64,000 bases of DNA from Carposina sasakii (GCA_014607495.2 CP053157.1:5828001-5892000), one strand, 5' to 3'. Positions 1 to 13,022 are shown, counted from the stretch's first letter. Program-made: numbers and translations. Notes: generated by a model from the sequence alone, not told the origin.

Positions 1-986
1 TACGTTTAGCTGCTTAGACCCAGCCAAGCAGTGAAAAGGAACTAACTGTGTCCAAAGATATTTTTGTAACACTTAACAAAATATCCGGAACTAGCACCTA
101 ATTTACTTAATTCTTCCCTATTCTAAATACAGCTCCGTTAAAGGAAAATGTTAACGTCAAACTTTGAAGGGCTTAAGTCACTGTCAGCTCTGCTCAACGT
201 TGAAGCTCAGAGAAGAGCTCTCATTTAAGGGACCTACTGAATTTCATTCGTAAACTGTTTCGAGCTTGGCAGTTACATTTATACGATAGTGCTACAACTC
301 GTATGTTAAATTCCCTGGAAAACTTTCAGCACTTGCACTATAAAGACAAAAGTGGGTACTCCTACATTTTCTAAATGAAGGTAAATTCTCCGTAAATGGC
401 TGTTTACTGTGTACTGTCGTTGTCTTTGTTATTTCTGCTAATAAAGATAAGTTCTGCTATAAGTATTCCAGCAGCGTAGTCATAATAAAACGAGATTACT
501 GGGCCATGAGAGGTACATTGCTGTTTTACTTACCAATGAGATATACTACGAGTGTCTCGAGCATAACTAATGAGGCAGTGTAATACGTTGCCGCAGGCTG
601 CGATGGCTTGTGATACTTCGAAGCGTCAAATGCGTAAACAACTGGAGAATTTAGACGTTTTCAAAACACGTGTTACTCGTACAAACCACAAAAAAATGGA
701 AGAGAATTAAGATAACCACCGGAGTTTTTCTTCTTTCGTTCTTTTTTTTACTTTTCTTACTTTTTACCCGACTGCATCAGAAGGAACGCAATGTTTTTAA
801 ACTAATGTTGTTTGGAACGGTGGCTAACGTAAGTATCTACTAAATGAATCTTATGCAATAATTATAATTAACTAAGCATATTCGTCTGTTATTCGTAAAT
901 TCTTTTTGTTCCTATCTACTCTTGTGTCACGGAGAAATATGAGGATAAGTACCTACAATATAATACTCCAGCAAGAAAGTTTGTAT
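1..986. other. no gene recognised
   Basis: AT-rich sequence with stops in all frames. I see no conserved coding, RNA gene or repeat that I recognise. Confidence 0.6.
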
Positions 987-990
987 TCAT

Positions 991-1015
991 TATATATATA
1001 TATATATATATATAT
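991..1015. repeat. (TA)n microsatellite
   Basis: About twelve uninterrupted TA dinucleotides, followed by looser TAT/TTA-rich sequence to about 1090. Confidence 0.95.
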
Positions 1016-1500
1016 TTCTTCATACACAGGTAGGTAACTTATTAGGTAGTAGGTATTTATTATTTATTTATTATTTATATATATAGGTATATGTTATACA
1101 TCAACCTCCTTACACTCCTATTCCACAGTACCTACTTAATCAATTTTGGGTTCATAATACCAATCAATTTTACCCCCGACTGAGTGGGCCACAATTTATA
1201 CGTGAATCCGTGCGTCGGCTTCATCTACCGAACCTAAAACAATCACCCACAAACTCATCTCCCCCAATTCGCATCACTTTAGGGTAATCAAGTCAGAGGT
1301 ATACTTGAGTTATAGCTGGGTGTACTGTATGATTCTCGCTTCTGTGATATAGGGGACGTGTTTAATTAACCTAGAATTAAAACCACAACATAGGCTTGTG
1401 TTGATGACATACACGAAAGGTTTTAGGCTGCAGTGAATTTAATTTCGTGGGCGCGATACGCGTTTGCACGGCTATTGCAAATGTAACTATTGTAATTTTA

Positions 1501-1630
1501 AGGGCCGATTTGTCCAATGGTCGGATAGCCTATTTGAAGGATAAGATATTGTTTTTTATAAAACTTGATCAAGATAGAGACACCATCAACTTTGTTCTTC
1601 AGATAGTCTATCTAATCATTGGAAAGCCCT
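1501..1630. mobile_element. short inverted-repeat element (MITE), AGGGC-type
   Basis: The left end reads AGGGCCGATTTGTCCAATG and the right end, reverse-complemented, reads AGGGCTTTCCAATGATTAGA. These are imperfect terminal inverted repeats about 25 bp long around a 130-bp body. An in-frame run of 61 codons crosses it but resembles no protein. Related right ends (ATCTGAcc.TTGGAAAA.TCGGCCCT) occur near 17.6, 36.9 and 62.5 kb, so this is a dispersed family. The transposase superfamily is unknown. Confidence 0.55.
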
Positions 1631-1740
1631 AAAATTTATCCAAAGTTAAAGGATAAAACCTTTGTAGCAAATGTCGACTTTAACCGTCGACATTACCGTT
1701 TGGTCTTCGAGAAGCAGCAGTAGTCTTAATAAACACACAT

Positions 1741-1880
1741 GTACCTATACATACCTACACATATAGACACGCCCATTTTCCCCGAGGAGGCCGGGCAGAA
1801 GTGTGTAAGTTACATACACCAGTTAGCTAATTACATCCCACGTGGATAGGGTAAGCCAACCGCCACTTTTCGGGCACAAG
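1741..1880 (-). repeat. short retroposon family P, copy 1
   Basis: The reverse complement carries the P signature: a GCCC..AAA.GGCGGT head, CACTTCTGCCC in the middle, and GGGCGTGTCTATATGTGTAG at the 3' end. Other copies are near 8.9, 51.2, 55.4, 57.1 and 61.4 kb. Sense is set by the TATATGTATG-type tail. Confidence 0.65.
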
Positions 1881-2219
1881 ATGATTAGTAAAGTTTTTGC
1901 CACATTAAAGTTTCCTTTTATTTAATCGATCTCTTACGCAATAGTAAAATGTTGAAGTCAACAGTAAACGTATTATTGTGTGATTTAGCCTACACAAAAT
2001 GTGAATAGACGTGTTTATCTTAGCACATGGCTTCCCGTATCCTTTTCACTTTAGGGTCCCAGATAAGGTAAGTTGCAAAAATGAACAGAAAAGATAACTG
2101 TTTGTTTGCATGTTACACTATTTTAGCTTTTAGATCATGACTGTTTGAAAATCTTTCTAAAGGAAGTTTGTTATGTTACAGTTTTAATAAAATACTGTTT
2201 ATTTTATTATTACGTAATC

Positions 2220-2365
2220 GCGCCCGTGACTTTCTTCACATAGACTTCATAGCTTTGCGAGTATTCGCACACAAACTACACAACCGTCAAGTTTCATCAA
2301 AATCGGTACAGTAGTTTCTACTCAATAGAATAATAAATACATAAACATCATTATAAGTTTACACA
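2220..2365 (-). mobile_element. degenerate Helitron-like fragment
   Basis: Begins CGCGCCCGTGACTTTCTTCAC, a variant of the GCCCGCGACTTCGTCC end seen at 2.85 and 34.1 kb. It continues with TCATCAAAATCGGTACAGTAG, typical of the body of these repeats. Both true ends are unclear. Confidence 0.4.
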
Positions 2366-2388
2366 CACATTTATAATATTTGTCGTCT

Positions 2389-2480
2389 TCAGCCTATTGC
2401 AGTCCACTGCTGGACGTATGCCTCCCCAGGGCACGCCACAAGGCTACTGCCATAGGGGGGTTTTGCCCATAGTCAGGTTA
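2389..2480 (-). pseudogene. C-terminal end of RTE-type retrotransposon RT
   Basis: The reverse complement contains GGGGAGGC.TACGTCCAGCAG and TGGACTGC, which encodes GEA-YVQQWTA, the last residues of RTE-like reverse transcriptase ORFs. Only the extreme 3' end is present, so this is a 5'-truncated dead copy. The same end recurs at 13.3, 21.4, 27.2, 47.6, 53.3 and 60.3 kb. Confidence 0.7.
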
Positions 2481-2848
2481 GTTGCTTTTGAAGTGACGAT
2501 TTCTCATTATATTCATCAGTTGTAACTCTATAATGGACCTAATTTCCTATTATAAATGAGCAGAAAACATAGAAATTGCCACATTAATTAATTCATTCTG
2601 TGACAAAAAATAGAAAGATAAGCCTCCAACTTTACAAAGAAGAAATTGAGGGTCCAAATTAGATTGGGCATGAATTTACAAATTTCAATATCATTTTTTG
2701 CGAACAAATTATTCAACACCATTTATCCTTTTGGGACTTATTTTGGGATATTAGAATATCTGAGAAATGTTTTATTATTTACCGTAACATTTTTGTACTG
2801 CTATAAACCTAGAGTATACCTTTATAACGCGTTTTACAATATTTATGA

Positions 2849-3010
2849 CTAGCGGACGCCCGCGACTTCGTCCACGTGGACTGCAGAAAAAACAAAATGT
2901 ATAAATTATCCGGGATAAAAGTATCCTATATCCATCTCCTGGTTCTAAGCTACCCAACAATTTTTAGCCAAATCGGTATTGCCATTCTTGAGTTATAAAT
3001 AGTGTAACTA
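2849..3010 (-). mobile_element. Helitron-like non-autonomous element, 5' end unclear
   Basis: Read on the minus strand it ends CGTCCACGTGG..GTCGCGGGCGTCCGCTAG followed by T: a GC-rich short hairpin then CTAG|T, the expected Helitron 3' end. The body contains ATCCGGGATAAAAGTA, as at 34.1 kb. The other end fades near 3.0 kb. Confidence 0.55.
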
Positions 3011-3399
3011 ACACGACTTTGTTATATAGAAAGCACAGATATGAAAAGGCAGCTTTATGATGGCCATGTCATGTTAATCAGAAAGAAAATTTTCCTAAAG
3101 CTAGTGATACTGGCGTCCGGCTTATGCTAATTTCAATTTTGAATAATAAGATTTAGTTACATTAGACCTTTACATGTCACGTGTCTTAACACGTGCCATC
3201 TTGCTGCTTTTCAACCAGATTCTATCAAAATTTCACAGTTTCTGATAGGCTATGTATACGTGCGTATATAAGCTCATTTTTGCAAGCGCGTGTAGGCTCG
3301 TATAGGTAATATGATTTGGTACGGGCACACGTGGATATCTTGCGAAAGTTGATGCGTGTAAGCTCTTATAAACTCGACTCGTGAGGGTTATCTGATGAA

Positions 3400-3458
3400 T
3401 TTGAGCGAACATATACAGAGAACATATTATGTATGTTCTCTGTATATGTTCGCTCAAA
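3400..3458. repeat. perfect 27-bp hairpin
   Basis: Arms 3400-3426 and 3432-3458 are exact reverse complements with a 5-base loop (TTATG). The arm begins TTTGAGCGAACATATACAG. Open frames on both strands simply read through the palindrome. Confidence 0.95.
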
Positions 3459-4330
3459 GTAGGTACCTACTAAGTATATAGGTATTTATGCAAGTCCAGA
3501 TTTAAGAAGTTCGCAATAACCATAAAAAGTAATGTGAAATCTAAATTTAAAAATAGTTTTCTTTTGATTCATCGCTATACTCGTATAAAAATGTCTGAAT
3601 CTCCGGATCGTTTAATTTTACAATTGTGTTTACTTGTCCACAAAGGTATTTTCAATAATGTAACATAGTTAATAACTGTTCGTTCTATTTCCGTTTTAAA
3701 TCAGTAAACGTAAGACCGCTTTTGAAGCGACACGGCACCAATTTTCTGGCACATCTCTTCAATTTGGGTGACTGGTCAGCGCTGTCGAAGCAAAATTGTA
3801 CTGACAAAGAGCCACTTTTGTATTTAGAATGATTGCTAACGAACGTGCCCAAAATCGTAGAATTACATACACAGTATACGCGAACAGTGTCTCTAGTTTT
3901 GTTATACATACTATACTAAATAAGTACTGTCGCAAATATGCAGTATGTCAGTAAGACATAGTTGGTTATACCATGGTTGAGTTAAAAAATAATCGCTGAG
4001 ATCTGAAAAAAGTTCATGGGTCTTACAAAACATTATATTAGGGCCCTACATTCAACATATCTTTGGGTACTCGCTCGACTGAAACTAATAAAAATATAAG
4101 TGGCTTGGTTCAGTCCAAATGGGTTACACTTGGTTTGTATAGGTGGTATCTAGACACTTTTTATTCATGTATATTTGTATAATATTTTTATGATGATAAC
4201 AGGAATACAAGCATTATGGTTTTTAACTAAGCTATAGATAGGTACTGTGACCTATGTTTTATAATTAATTGTCATATAATACTGTGTACGTGTGTGTGAT
4301 ATTTTCGGAAACATAGGAGTTATAAAGAAC
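3459..4330. other. no gene recognised
   Basis: Short unconserved frames only. No repeat recognised. Confidence 0.5.
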
Positions 4331-4436
4331 AAGCATCAACCTCTCGATAGTGCGTTTAACGCTATCGTCATACTGTCATATCTCATAGATTTTGCTTGCT
4401 AATCGATAGCGTTACGGCGCAAAAAGGTTCATGCTT
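4331..4436. mobile_element. 106-bp MITE, copy 1
   Basis: Ends are AAGCATCAACCTCTCGATAG and, reverse-complemented, AAGCATGAACCTTTTTGCGC. A second copy at 23687-23791 matches in the opposite orientation: GTAACGCTATCGA.T.GCAAG, ATGAGAT.TGACAG, GACGATAGCGTTA and a final GGTTCATGCT. Both copies contain two inverted ACGCTATCG boxes. Confidence 0.75.
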
Positions 4437-5015
4437 ACCCTACAGAACTGGTTCAAGCTGAGATAGCACTGTCATATCTACCCTGTGACATTGTGACAAG
4501 GCGTCAGCGTCAAACGAAAGCGCTCACTCGTGCGACTTGTGACACAGGGGATAACGCGACGCTATCGCCTCGACCACTGGCGTGATGCCAGGCGCGCTTC
4601 TTTGTCTTACACTGCTATTCCATTATCCTAATAGGCGTTAGAGGTTGGATGTATGGGACTGCAGCTAGATAATGAGTGCTCGGGTAATGCTGCGGGTGTT
4701 AGTTTTAAGGACTTTGTCGGTGGGAGAAAGGTTTCGAGAATGTGTAGTGCGTCAGTAATAAAGTTTTAGAGCTTCGCGGCATCTTGCCTTTCTACGAATG
4801 GAAAAGGATGTATAAACTTTATATGCTATAGATGTAACTATAGATGCTTACATACTCGTATCAAAGTCAACCATTATTGTTAGGCCTACTTTTAGCATTT
4901 ATTTCATCCAACGTCAAAAGTTTTAGACAGTCACATATGACGGCACCGCTATCCTAAAAAAAACATAGCTTTATCCCAATTAAATACATATGATACCAAA
5001 GACCGATTAAATCTG

Positions 5016-5067
5016 TGCCACTATACTTATAATTGCCACTATACTTATAATTGCCACTATACTTATA
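5016..5067. repeat. 18-bp tandem repeat, 2.9 copies
   Basis: The unit TGCCACTATACTTATAAT occurs at 5016, 5034 and 5052 with no mismatches, the last copy incomplete. Confidence 0.95.
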
Positions 5068-6408
5068 TAGTATGATGTACGAGTATCTGCCCGATAATAC
5101 CAACATTATTCGACATATCGATAGTACGAGTATGTTGCAGAAAGATGGAACACGATGATTTATACCGATGTTCCGTAAATAAACTCCGCCGACTCCCCTC
5201 CGATAGAATCGTAAGATGACAGATAATTGTATTATGCGTTTTTTCCTTTTCCTTTTTCATTCGTGTAATTCGCGTTACAGAGTTATTATCTGTTACAATT
5301 TGAGCGAGTGATATTTAAAATTAGATCATTTTCGTTTACATGGTTGTATTATATTGTTTATTATGTATATGTATTTTGTATTAGGTAACACACAGTATAC
5401 GGTATGCTAGTAATATATACTTAACATATTATAGACCAGAATCATACATAGATCATAAGCTTTACGTGGACGAAGACAAGGTCAGCCGCTATCATTGTAT
5501 AAAGTCTTTAAGTGAGAAGTGACTGCTAGTCTATGTATAGCCGAAACTACATCAAATAGATGTAGTGATTTAGCATGTGTATTAGTTGAAGCAGAGACTG
5601 GAAAACTAGGGATTCCTCACGAACGAAGTCGTAGACGCCCGGTAGTCTCCAAAAAGAATTGCAATAAACTTGCAATATTACCATTCAGGTCAAGTAAATA
5701 ATATCTGTCATTGTCAACCATCGTTCTGATATGCGATCTCTCTGGCTATCTTGATACTCTGTGCTCATAAAGAGAACAGTATTACGAAGTACTTGTAGAT
5801 ATTGCCTACTTCGCTGCTACTTTATGTTTTAAATCACTTACTGTTCGATTACTGTGGTTTCGATTATACTTTTGCTAAAATTAGGTAGGTAAATATAGAT
5901 TTCCAATGAGCTTATACCTTCTACATTTATTTTATATATTCCTTTATAATATTTATTTCGAAAATAACTAATCTACTTATAATAAAAGTAAATATTCTAC
6001 GAAGTGCGCATAAAATATGTCGCACAAATAAAATTTCTGTATATTTAGCAGAAAAAATTATACCATTATATCTCATCAAATAAGAATCATAAGAATAAGA
6101 AAAAAATACTGAATTTTTATTGAATAGGTTCAAACAAAGCCGGTAACAATATTTATTCAAAGGCCTAATGCTAAATAAGCGAAATAACAAAAAATATTAT
6201 ATCCTTGGTACACGTCAATTTTGTTACAGTAACTACTATCATATGCCTAATATTTTTTATTAGCTGTACAAACTATATTTTTGTGACCAAGTAATTTAAG
6301 TTAAAAATGATTTTTCATAGTCATCGCATCACCCGTGAATGGGGGAACAATTCTCACGAATTATTTTTGTTTTGTTTATTATTATCCAAAGAAGGTTCAT
6401 CTATACTA
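5068..6408. other. no gene recognised
   Basis: AT-rich. Frames of 60-87 codons near 5.1, 5.5 and 6.0 kb show no recognisable motif or coding-like composition. Confidence 0.5.
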
Positions 6409-7874
6409 TCTATACTAATATTATAAAGAGGTAAACTTTGATTGTTTGCTTGTTTGTCTGTTTATTTGTTTGTTTTTTTTTTTGCAGCGAATAGGCTCCG
6501 AAACTACTGGACCGATTTCAAAAATTCTTTCACCGTTAGAATCCTTATTGGACCCAGATGAACATAGGCTATAGCGTTATTTCCTCTTGGCTGGAATAAA
6601 TATGAATTAAATACTATTTTTTTTACCATTTGACGCATGAAGGTATAAGTTTGACATACACCATAGAATAACAAGTCCCCAGAAGGAGTCATCAATGACA
6701 GATGTATTCCGGGTAGTGAAGCAAAAACGAGTCATAAATCCCGCATTTTCCGCTCTTCTTACCCGCCGATTGTTGCCAAATCGATAAATATTATCAGTTT
6801 TTTAGATACAGTAAATAGGTTGTAAAAATTTTACATACTAAAAAGTTGCTTCAAAAGTGTGCGTGATCACGGGTTCTGGGAATTTATTATTCTGTGTGTC
6901 TATTATACGTACAGATGACATGACACAACATGACAAATGAAATTTGTTTTTTTTTATTTGGTTGGTTTATCCCGAAGAAAGAATATGAGGAATACAGCAT
7001 CCATACAGCCATTGTCTTTAGTATTGATGATTTCTGAATTTATGATGGATGATAACGATGATGAAAGGAAACGTCGGGAAAATCCTCAAAAATAAGTGTA
7101 AAATTAGTCAAAATCAAAAAGAATTGCGAAAACAACACATGACCACCTACATGACCCCACGAAGAAACGGACACCAAATTACACCCACTCCCTTTTGTTG
7201 TTTATGTTCGTTAGGGGGTGTAAGAGAGTACGGACGGAATTCCTAAAATTCCCATGGGAACGGGGTAGACAGGAATTCCAAATTTTTACCGAAATTTCCA
7301 CTGTACAAAAGCTTATTCAATAAGTATGAAAATAAACCGTTTGACGTATGTACACAGATTAAATTTGGTGTGTATATTTGTTAGGGGGTGTAAAAGACCA
7401 TTAAGAACGGGTTTCCCGAAATTCCCATGGGAACGGCACAAACAGGAATTTCAAGTTTTTACGAAAACCACATGACATATAGAGATGAAATATGACAGGC
7501 ATATTCGGTAGGGAGTGTAATAAAGAACTGAGAACATATTTCCCGAAATTTCCACCGGAACGGAACAAACTGGAATACAAAATTTTTAAGAAAACCGTTA
7601 TACCTATGAAGTTGAAATCGAAGATGTATGTTCATTAGGGACTGCTAGGGAGCACAAAGAACGGATTTCCCGTAATTCCCACGGGAACTGGACAAACGGG
7701 AATTCTCAATTCTACGCAAACCACTTGACACATAATGATGAAATATGACAGGTATATTCGGTAGGGAGTGTAAGGAAGCACAGACGACATATTTCCCAAA
7801 ATTCCCATGGGAACGGAACAAACGGGAATTCAAAATTTTAGAGGATATGTACCGAAGCGAAGCGAGGCCACTAG
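6409..7874 (+). mobile_element. Helitron-like non-autonomous element, long copy
   Basis: Starts A|TCTATACTAATATTATAAAG and ends GGCCACTAG|T. TC at the 5' end, CTAG at the 3' end, insertion between A and T, and no terminal inverted repeats fit Helitrons. The body is shared with 15077-16235: CTCCGAAACTACTGGACCG, TCCCCAGAAGGAGTCATCAA, CGGGTAGTGAAGCAAAAACG. No Rep/helicase coding is present, so it would depend on another element. The 3' hairpin expected of Helitrons is weak (GAAGCGAAGCGAGG). The superfamily is my inference from the ends. Confidence 0.65.
7208..7840 (+). repeat. tandem array inside the Helitron-like element, five units
   Basis: Each unit has a GTTAGGGGGTGTAA-like start, TTTCCCGAAATTCCCATGGG and a GGGAATTC-like end. 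The palindromic core TTCCCATGGGAA or a variant lies at 7249, 7422, 7549, 7676 and 7802. The last four are spaced 127, 127 and 126 bp. Confidence 0.8.
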
Positions 7875-8705
7875 TATGAATATAAAAGGAAACTAGCAGT
7901 AATTTAGAAAAAGTAAGAAAAACTTATGTTATCAAAAGTACTTATACATAACTGTCAGAGGTTTGTTAGAAAGTTAAGACAGGACATTATCTGTCGGATC
8001 AGTTAGTAGGTAAAGAATGATAACTAACACTAAGGGAATCTAGAGTTGCACTTTATTGATGTATGTCAATAATTTGATTCTGTACTCTTACTCGAAAGCT
8101 CTAAGTGAATGACTCGGGGAACTCGATTATAGGCTGATGTTCGCAACTCGATAAACTATAAAACAATTAAGGGCTACCATCGATCATTAAAACAAAAGAT
8201 ATACTTCTACATTATGTATTATGTTTAAAAAAAATTAAATTAATCTACACTGAAATAGAAATTAGAATGAAACAAAAAGTTTTGATTAACAATAAGACAC
8301 CTTTTTTTGTTTCAATTTAAGTTTAGCTATATTTATTAGGCATGACATTTTATTGATTTATTTACTGAGAAAACTTATCACCCGTAAATTAGATAAGCTC
8401 TCCAACCTACTAAATATAGATTTGAACTCACACGTATTTTTATTATATGAACACCACACAAGATTGTTACGGGTATTCCTGAAACAAAAAGATCTTATTA
8501 TCTCTTCTGGGCATGGCAACATCACATAACATAATGGCATATAAAATCAGTTCAACAATAAATAAACTAAACTCGACCGAGTTATCGGTTCGTCTGTACT
8601 TGGTGATAAGTGCTCGGTCCAACAAAATACGTGTACTTACATAAACACTTTGGCACACACACTCTCTAGGCCGAGTAGCAATTTGCTGTCACACTTTAAG
8701 ACGAA
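7875..8705. other. no gene recognised
   Basis: AT-rich, no motif found. Short minus-strand frames at 8.36-8.66 kb lack any family signature. Confidence 0.5.
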
Positions 8706-8820
8706 AGAGATAGACCTAAAAAGTATTGGGTGGACAGAGAGGATAATATGTGTCTACTAGAAGTGAGTAACGAGCTGACGGATAATAGGGATGAATGGGA
8801 ACAGATTAGGAAGATGATGA
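8706..8820 (+). pseudogene. C-terminal end of a LINE reverse transcriptase
   Basis: Reads RDRPKKYWVDREDN, then ELTDNRDEWEQ, in one frame. This matches the RGRPKKRWVD..DDM....EMT.DR.EWKK ending common in insect non-LTR RT proteins. About 38 codons survive before sense is lost, and the upstream RT domain is absent. It belongs to a different LINE family from the GEAYVQQWT copies; a relative on the minus strand lies at 21.2-21.35 kb. Confidence 0.7.
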
Positions 8821-8824
8821 CTTT

Positions 8825-8975
8825 ACTCACTACGTGGGTTCACTCCTTACCACGTGAGACTTAATATGCTGACTGGTGAAAAGTGGGTGTGTAAATTGCA
8901 CATTTCTGCCCAACCTCTTTAGGGGATAATGTGCATGACTATATGTATGTGTATGTATGTAATATGTATGTGTGA
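8825..8975 (+). repeat. short retroposon family P, copy 2
   Basis: Contains CCTTACCACGTGAGACTTA, GGTGAAAAGTGGGTGTGTAA, CTGCCCAACCTCTTTAGGGG and a tail GCATGACTATATGTATGTG. It directly follows the LINE end at 8.7 kb. Confidence 0.75.
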
Positions 8976-9997
8976 TCAAGGCAGCTAGTCGATATCATAT
9001 CTAGAAGATCGTTGATCTAAGGATCTACGTACGCACTATCAGTGTATAGTAAACTAATTTGGCTAACGACCACTAGTTCCCCGTCACATACTACAACAGT
9101 CTTTACCATAAATCCTGCCTTATCTCTACACAGGAAACGTACAGTCGGATCTAACGCACTGCAGTGTAGTCGATTAGGAGTGGTGCAGATTCACGTATAT
9201 AACGACTTGGGGGAATATCTTCTCAATCACCGACCGTGATAATAATGCTATACATGATTTATACTTGTGTTGATGGGGCCTATTGTGTATTGTAGTTATT
9301 TTATATTATGTACTACTGAAAGCGCGACAAACAGAATTACTTTAGCATTAAACAATTACAATCTCAAACCATAATGAAAATTGCTGTACTCGATAGTATT
9401 TTTCTACTTACTTGATGTACTAATAATCCTAATTAGTAGATACTCTCTGATGAAGCACTCTAATGAGACAATGATTGATGTGGTTTCCACCAAATTATTT
9501 AATTATTTAAAATCAATATAGCTAGATTCTAATAGCGACTGAAGTAGTCCGCGATTGTGATTATAAGCCGTCAGATTCGAACGTCACGCCCCCTGGTGAA
9601 CGAATACAAGTTGTACAACTATTTTAACTTTCGAATAGAAAAGCCTAATACATACAAATTAATAAACTCAAGAAGATATTGTGTCATGAACTTTTTTTGT
9701 TTCCAGATCCAAAGTTTCGAGAATTAGGTTACATAGTTAGGACTTCCCTATCTCAAGCGAGACGTGTCTGAGCTTAACTACTGTCTGTGTTTCCTCTACT
9801 GCTGTAAAACGTACACAATCTGCATAAATTTGTAGTTGACCCTGTTATTATGTACACGACAAATTCGGACGTCATTTTTGTTGTGAAACACTCCAAATTA
9901 TATAAAACGTTAAGTTCCGACATACTTTTGTGTAATACCGATAAGGATTGACAGCTGTTTTCACACTTTGCTATTCACCGTGAATACGACAATGTGC
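8976..9997. other. no gene recognised
   Basis: Apart from TATG-rich sequence to about 8.97 kb I find no repeat or coding signal. Confidence 0.5.
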
Positions 9998-10008
9998 AAA
10001 AAAAAAAA

Positions 10009-10213
10009 TACATACATACATACATATAATCACGCCTTTATCCCTTACGGGGTAGGCAGAGCACCAAGGGCCGATAGAACCACATGGTGCCACTTCTGAC
10101 CAATTTTGAGGGTATAGTTCGGTTAGTAGTGACAGGTGGTCAGCCCATCGCCTACAAAGCACCAAAACCCTCTTGTCCCTCTACTGACTTGTACAGTATG
10201 CCCGGGAAGAGAA
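10009..10213 (-). repeat. short retroposon family X, copy 1
   Basis: The reverse complement starts at TTCTCTTCCCGGGCATACTG, passes GGCGATGGGCTGACCACCTG and ends GGCGTGATTATATGTATG(TATG)n, followed by a T-run on that strand. Near-identical copies are at 41.7 and 58.6 kb. This copy lacks the first roughly 25 bp of the 41.7-kb copy. A 64-codon open frame crosses it but is repeat sequence. Confidence 0.85.
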
Positions 10214-10911
10214 ATTATATAAATTGTAATATATTATATTTTGGAAAATTAATTATTTAGAATTATAATGCCAATCTGAATGCTTATTTAGTAGATTTTT
10301 TTCTGTTTATTTCAACGGATTTATCTGTTCACGATTTATCTTCACGTGAGAAAGGGTCATCATTTATTTCTTAGTGCTACCATCTACTCACCAAGGAATA
10401 TACATGGTGAATCGCAGCTTCCTACATCTAGTTTCTGCTGTACATAGTTATCATCACTTACTCGGTAACTGCAGAGTTCTTCCTATATAATTATGTTAAG
10501 ATGGAAATGACTTTAAAAACTAATAATAAAAGATAACTTTCCTTTTAAGATAAGGGTGAAGTATGGAAGCTATCGTGAAAGATCGTTCAATCCTAGATTC
10601 CCACATATTCAAGTCGGTATATAAGGTCGTCGGTACAGAAATGTCTCTCAAGTCTTCACTTTTCGATATCGCAATAACTTTTGTATATGGATGCATGATT
10701 TGAAGTTTTACAATCGAAGTTTGTAGTATATTTATGGTATGTAAAGTATATTTCAAGTATTGAACATGAAAATGGAGGATTCAACTTTTTATATTACATT
10801 TTATTAGATACAATACTTTATAACCTCACTCAGGTTTCCAGTTAAAAATACCTATACTGTAAACTGATATAAGTACCTAATATAAACTACATTTATAATA
10901 GGTTATTTTTT

Positions 10912-10980
10912 TATAAATAGCCTGTAGTGTTTTCACTGCAGGGCAAAGAATCCTCCTGCCATTCCGGAAGGTACCTCCGA
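10912..10980 (-). pseudogene. C-terminal LINE remnant
   Basis: The reverse complement GGAGGATTCTTTGCCCTGCA..GTGAA resembles the lepidopteran LINE end coding E-EAFAQQW-DT, here already mutated. Very short. Confidence 0.4.
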
Positions 10981-13022
10981 GAAGAAGGAAGTGATGGCAT
11001 TTATTTATGGTTAGACGCGTTAAAATAATTATGACGAGGGCCAAGGGCGTAACTAAATAGGGCGTAGATAAATAGTGTCAATTGCTAATGAGCTTTTCAA
11101 AAATTGCCAAGAGATTGGATTACTAGTAACACAATTTATTACTGTCATTCCAGAGCCTAAATAAACACCTTTCATGTTTAATAATTACTGTCGAATTTGA
11201 GCGAAAACCGTTTTGGGGAACGAATTAAAACCTCATCTCGAAGTAAATGAAACCGCGAATAGTTAATGGTTGGTAACTCGATTTGCAAACGATAACTTTG
11301 AAAGGTACGCCTTTAGGGGCTTTTCTAATTTAAATGTCTTGAGAAATTAGATCAATGGAGAAGTTAGACGCCTGTTATATTGGTTTTTAGGTTTTGTGTC
11401 CCCGAGTTCGACGAATATTTTATTACTAATTACGGTTGTACCCGTTTATCGGAAAAACTATAGTAAAAGAATTCATTACATCGATCTAGTAGTTTCGGAG
11501 GCGTAAACAAACATACTCCTTCCAACAAACTTCCTTTTTATAATAGTGTAGGCAACTGTTTTTCGCCAGACCTTACACTCTCTCCTGATCCTCGAGCATA
11601 CAATACGTGTAAATTAAGAGTTAATAAAAAACCCAACTACGTAAAAAATTTGAACCAGTATCACTCTCACGACGAAAATAATGATTCCTCTCAAGTTCAA
11701 CATGTCGTTTAGTAGAGTATGCCAAAGAAATATAAATTCATATAATCTTATATCCATCCACACACTCGAAAAACATAACCCTACTTCTAGCGCAGTCAGG
11801 TAAATATTGTGGGGCTTTTAATATTATATCTCAAAATATTATATATGATTGATAATTAGTAAGCAAATAGAGTACGATACTAATTTGGCTAACAAAGGAA
11901 TATCCTCCTTGTCATGTTTTGAAGGCAACCAGGAAAATTACTGGCATAAATTTTATGAGCCACACAAAACATACCCTAAGGCGACAAGGGGTAGCAAGGT
12001 GGTACCAGAAACCCTTTGGAAATGAAATAGGATCTTTTTATACATTTTCATAATTAATTATATTGTTTGTTCTCAGTAAATTGTATTATAATTTCTCAAG
12101 ATTGATATCCTTGCATTTTGTTTACAAAATTAAGGATATTTTGTTATTCCCATATATACCTATATATATCTCTTTTAGTCTTTATCATAATTACCAAAAT
12201 TGCATATTATCCGAAACTGTAACTGATGATGCAAGTAAGCCCTAGTATTTGATATAGGTACTAGGTAGGTATGTGCTACGTAACTTTAATTTCTTATTAA
12301 AAATTAAAAAAACCATAGCGATATTTTATGTAATTTTGTAATTATAAAGTAATTTGTTTGTTTGATACATATTTACTCGTTATTTACTCAACCAATCTAC
12401 TTAAAATTTTCATATACCTAGTTGGGGGTACGAAGGAAGACACAGGCTATATTCTGCAGTCAGATAGTACCAATAAAATAAACAATAGCATATCTCTTGC
12501 AATAAGATCACCTCTTGGAATTTGATTAAATAATTTTAATCCCTTTAAAGCCAATATTTTCTGTGCGGATTCCATTGAGCATGCATGCAAAATAACAACG
12601 ATTTATATACCAAAAGGACCTTCGAATACTCTTAAAAAAGGACAATGGAGTATCCTTGCGGTTGCACGCGCGTTTGTTGCAAAGTGGCACTTAATTTGGG
12701 ACCTTAATGGTTAAGAGCACGTCCCTTAAGTGAACCTACGGTCCCTTCAGATAATGGATCACTTTGAATGAAAGGTTCTTAGGAAAACAACTTGCTAGAT
12801 ACGAATTAAAGACAAATATTGAAGTATAGTACTTTAAGAATCTACCTATTCAGAACATTATATTACGAATCCTAACTGGTCTATACTTGGTTAACTTGAA
12901 AACAATAAAATACCTAAGTACCCAAATACGGCTTTCATGATCTATTTGCATAAGTAGTTGAAGGGCGGTACAACTAAGTTTCATTATTCCTTAAAACTAG
13001 AAATAAAGTGAACTTGAAAACA
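10981..13022. other. no gene recognised
   Basis: Unique-looking AT-rich DNA. At 11745-11812 it carries AAAACATAACCCTACTTCTA..CGCAGTCAGGTAAA, a short dispersed motif also seen near 49.4 and 63.9 kb. Confidence 0.5.
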
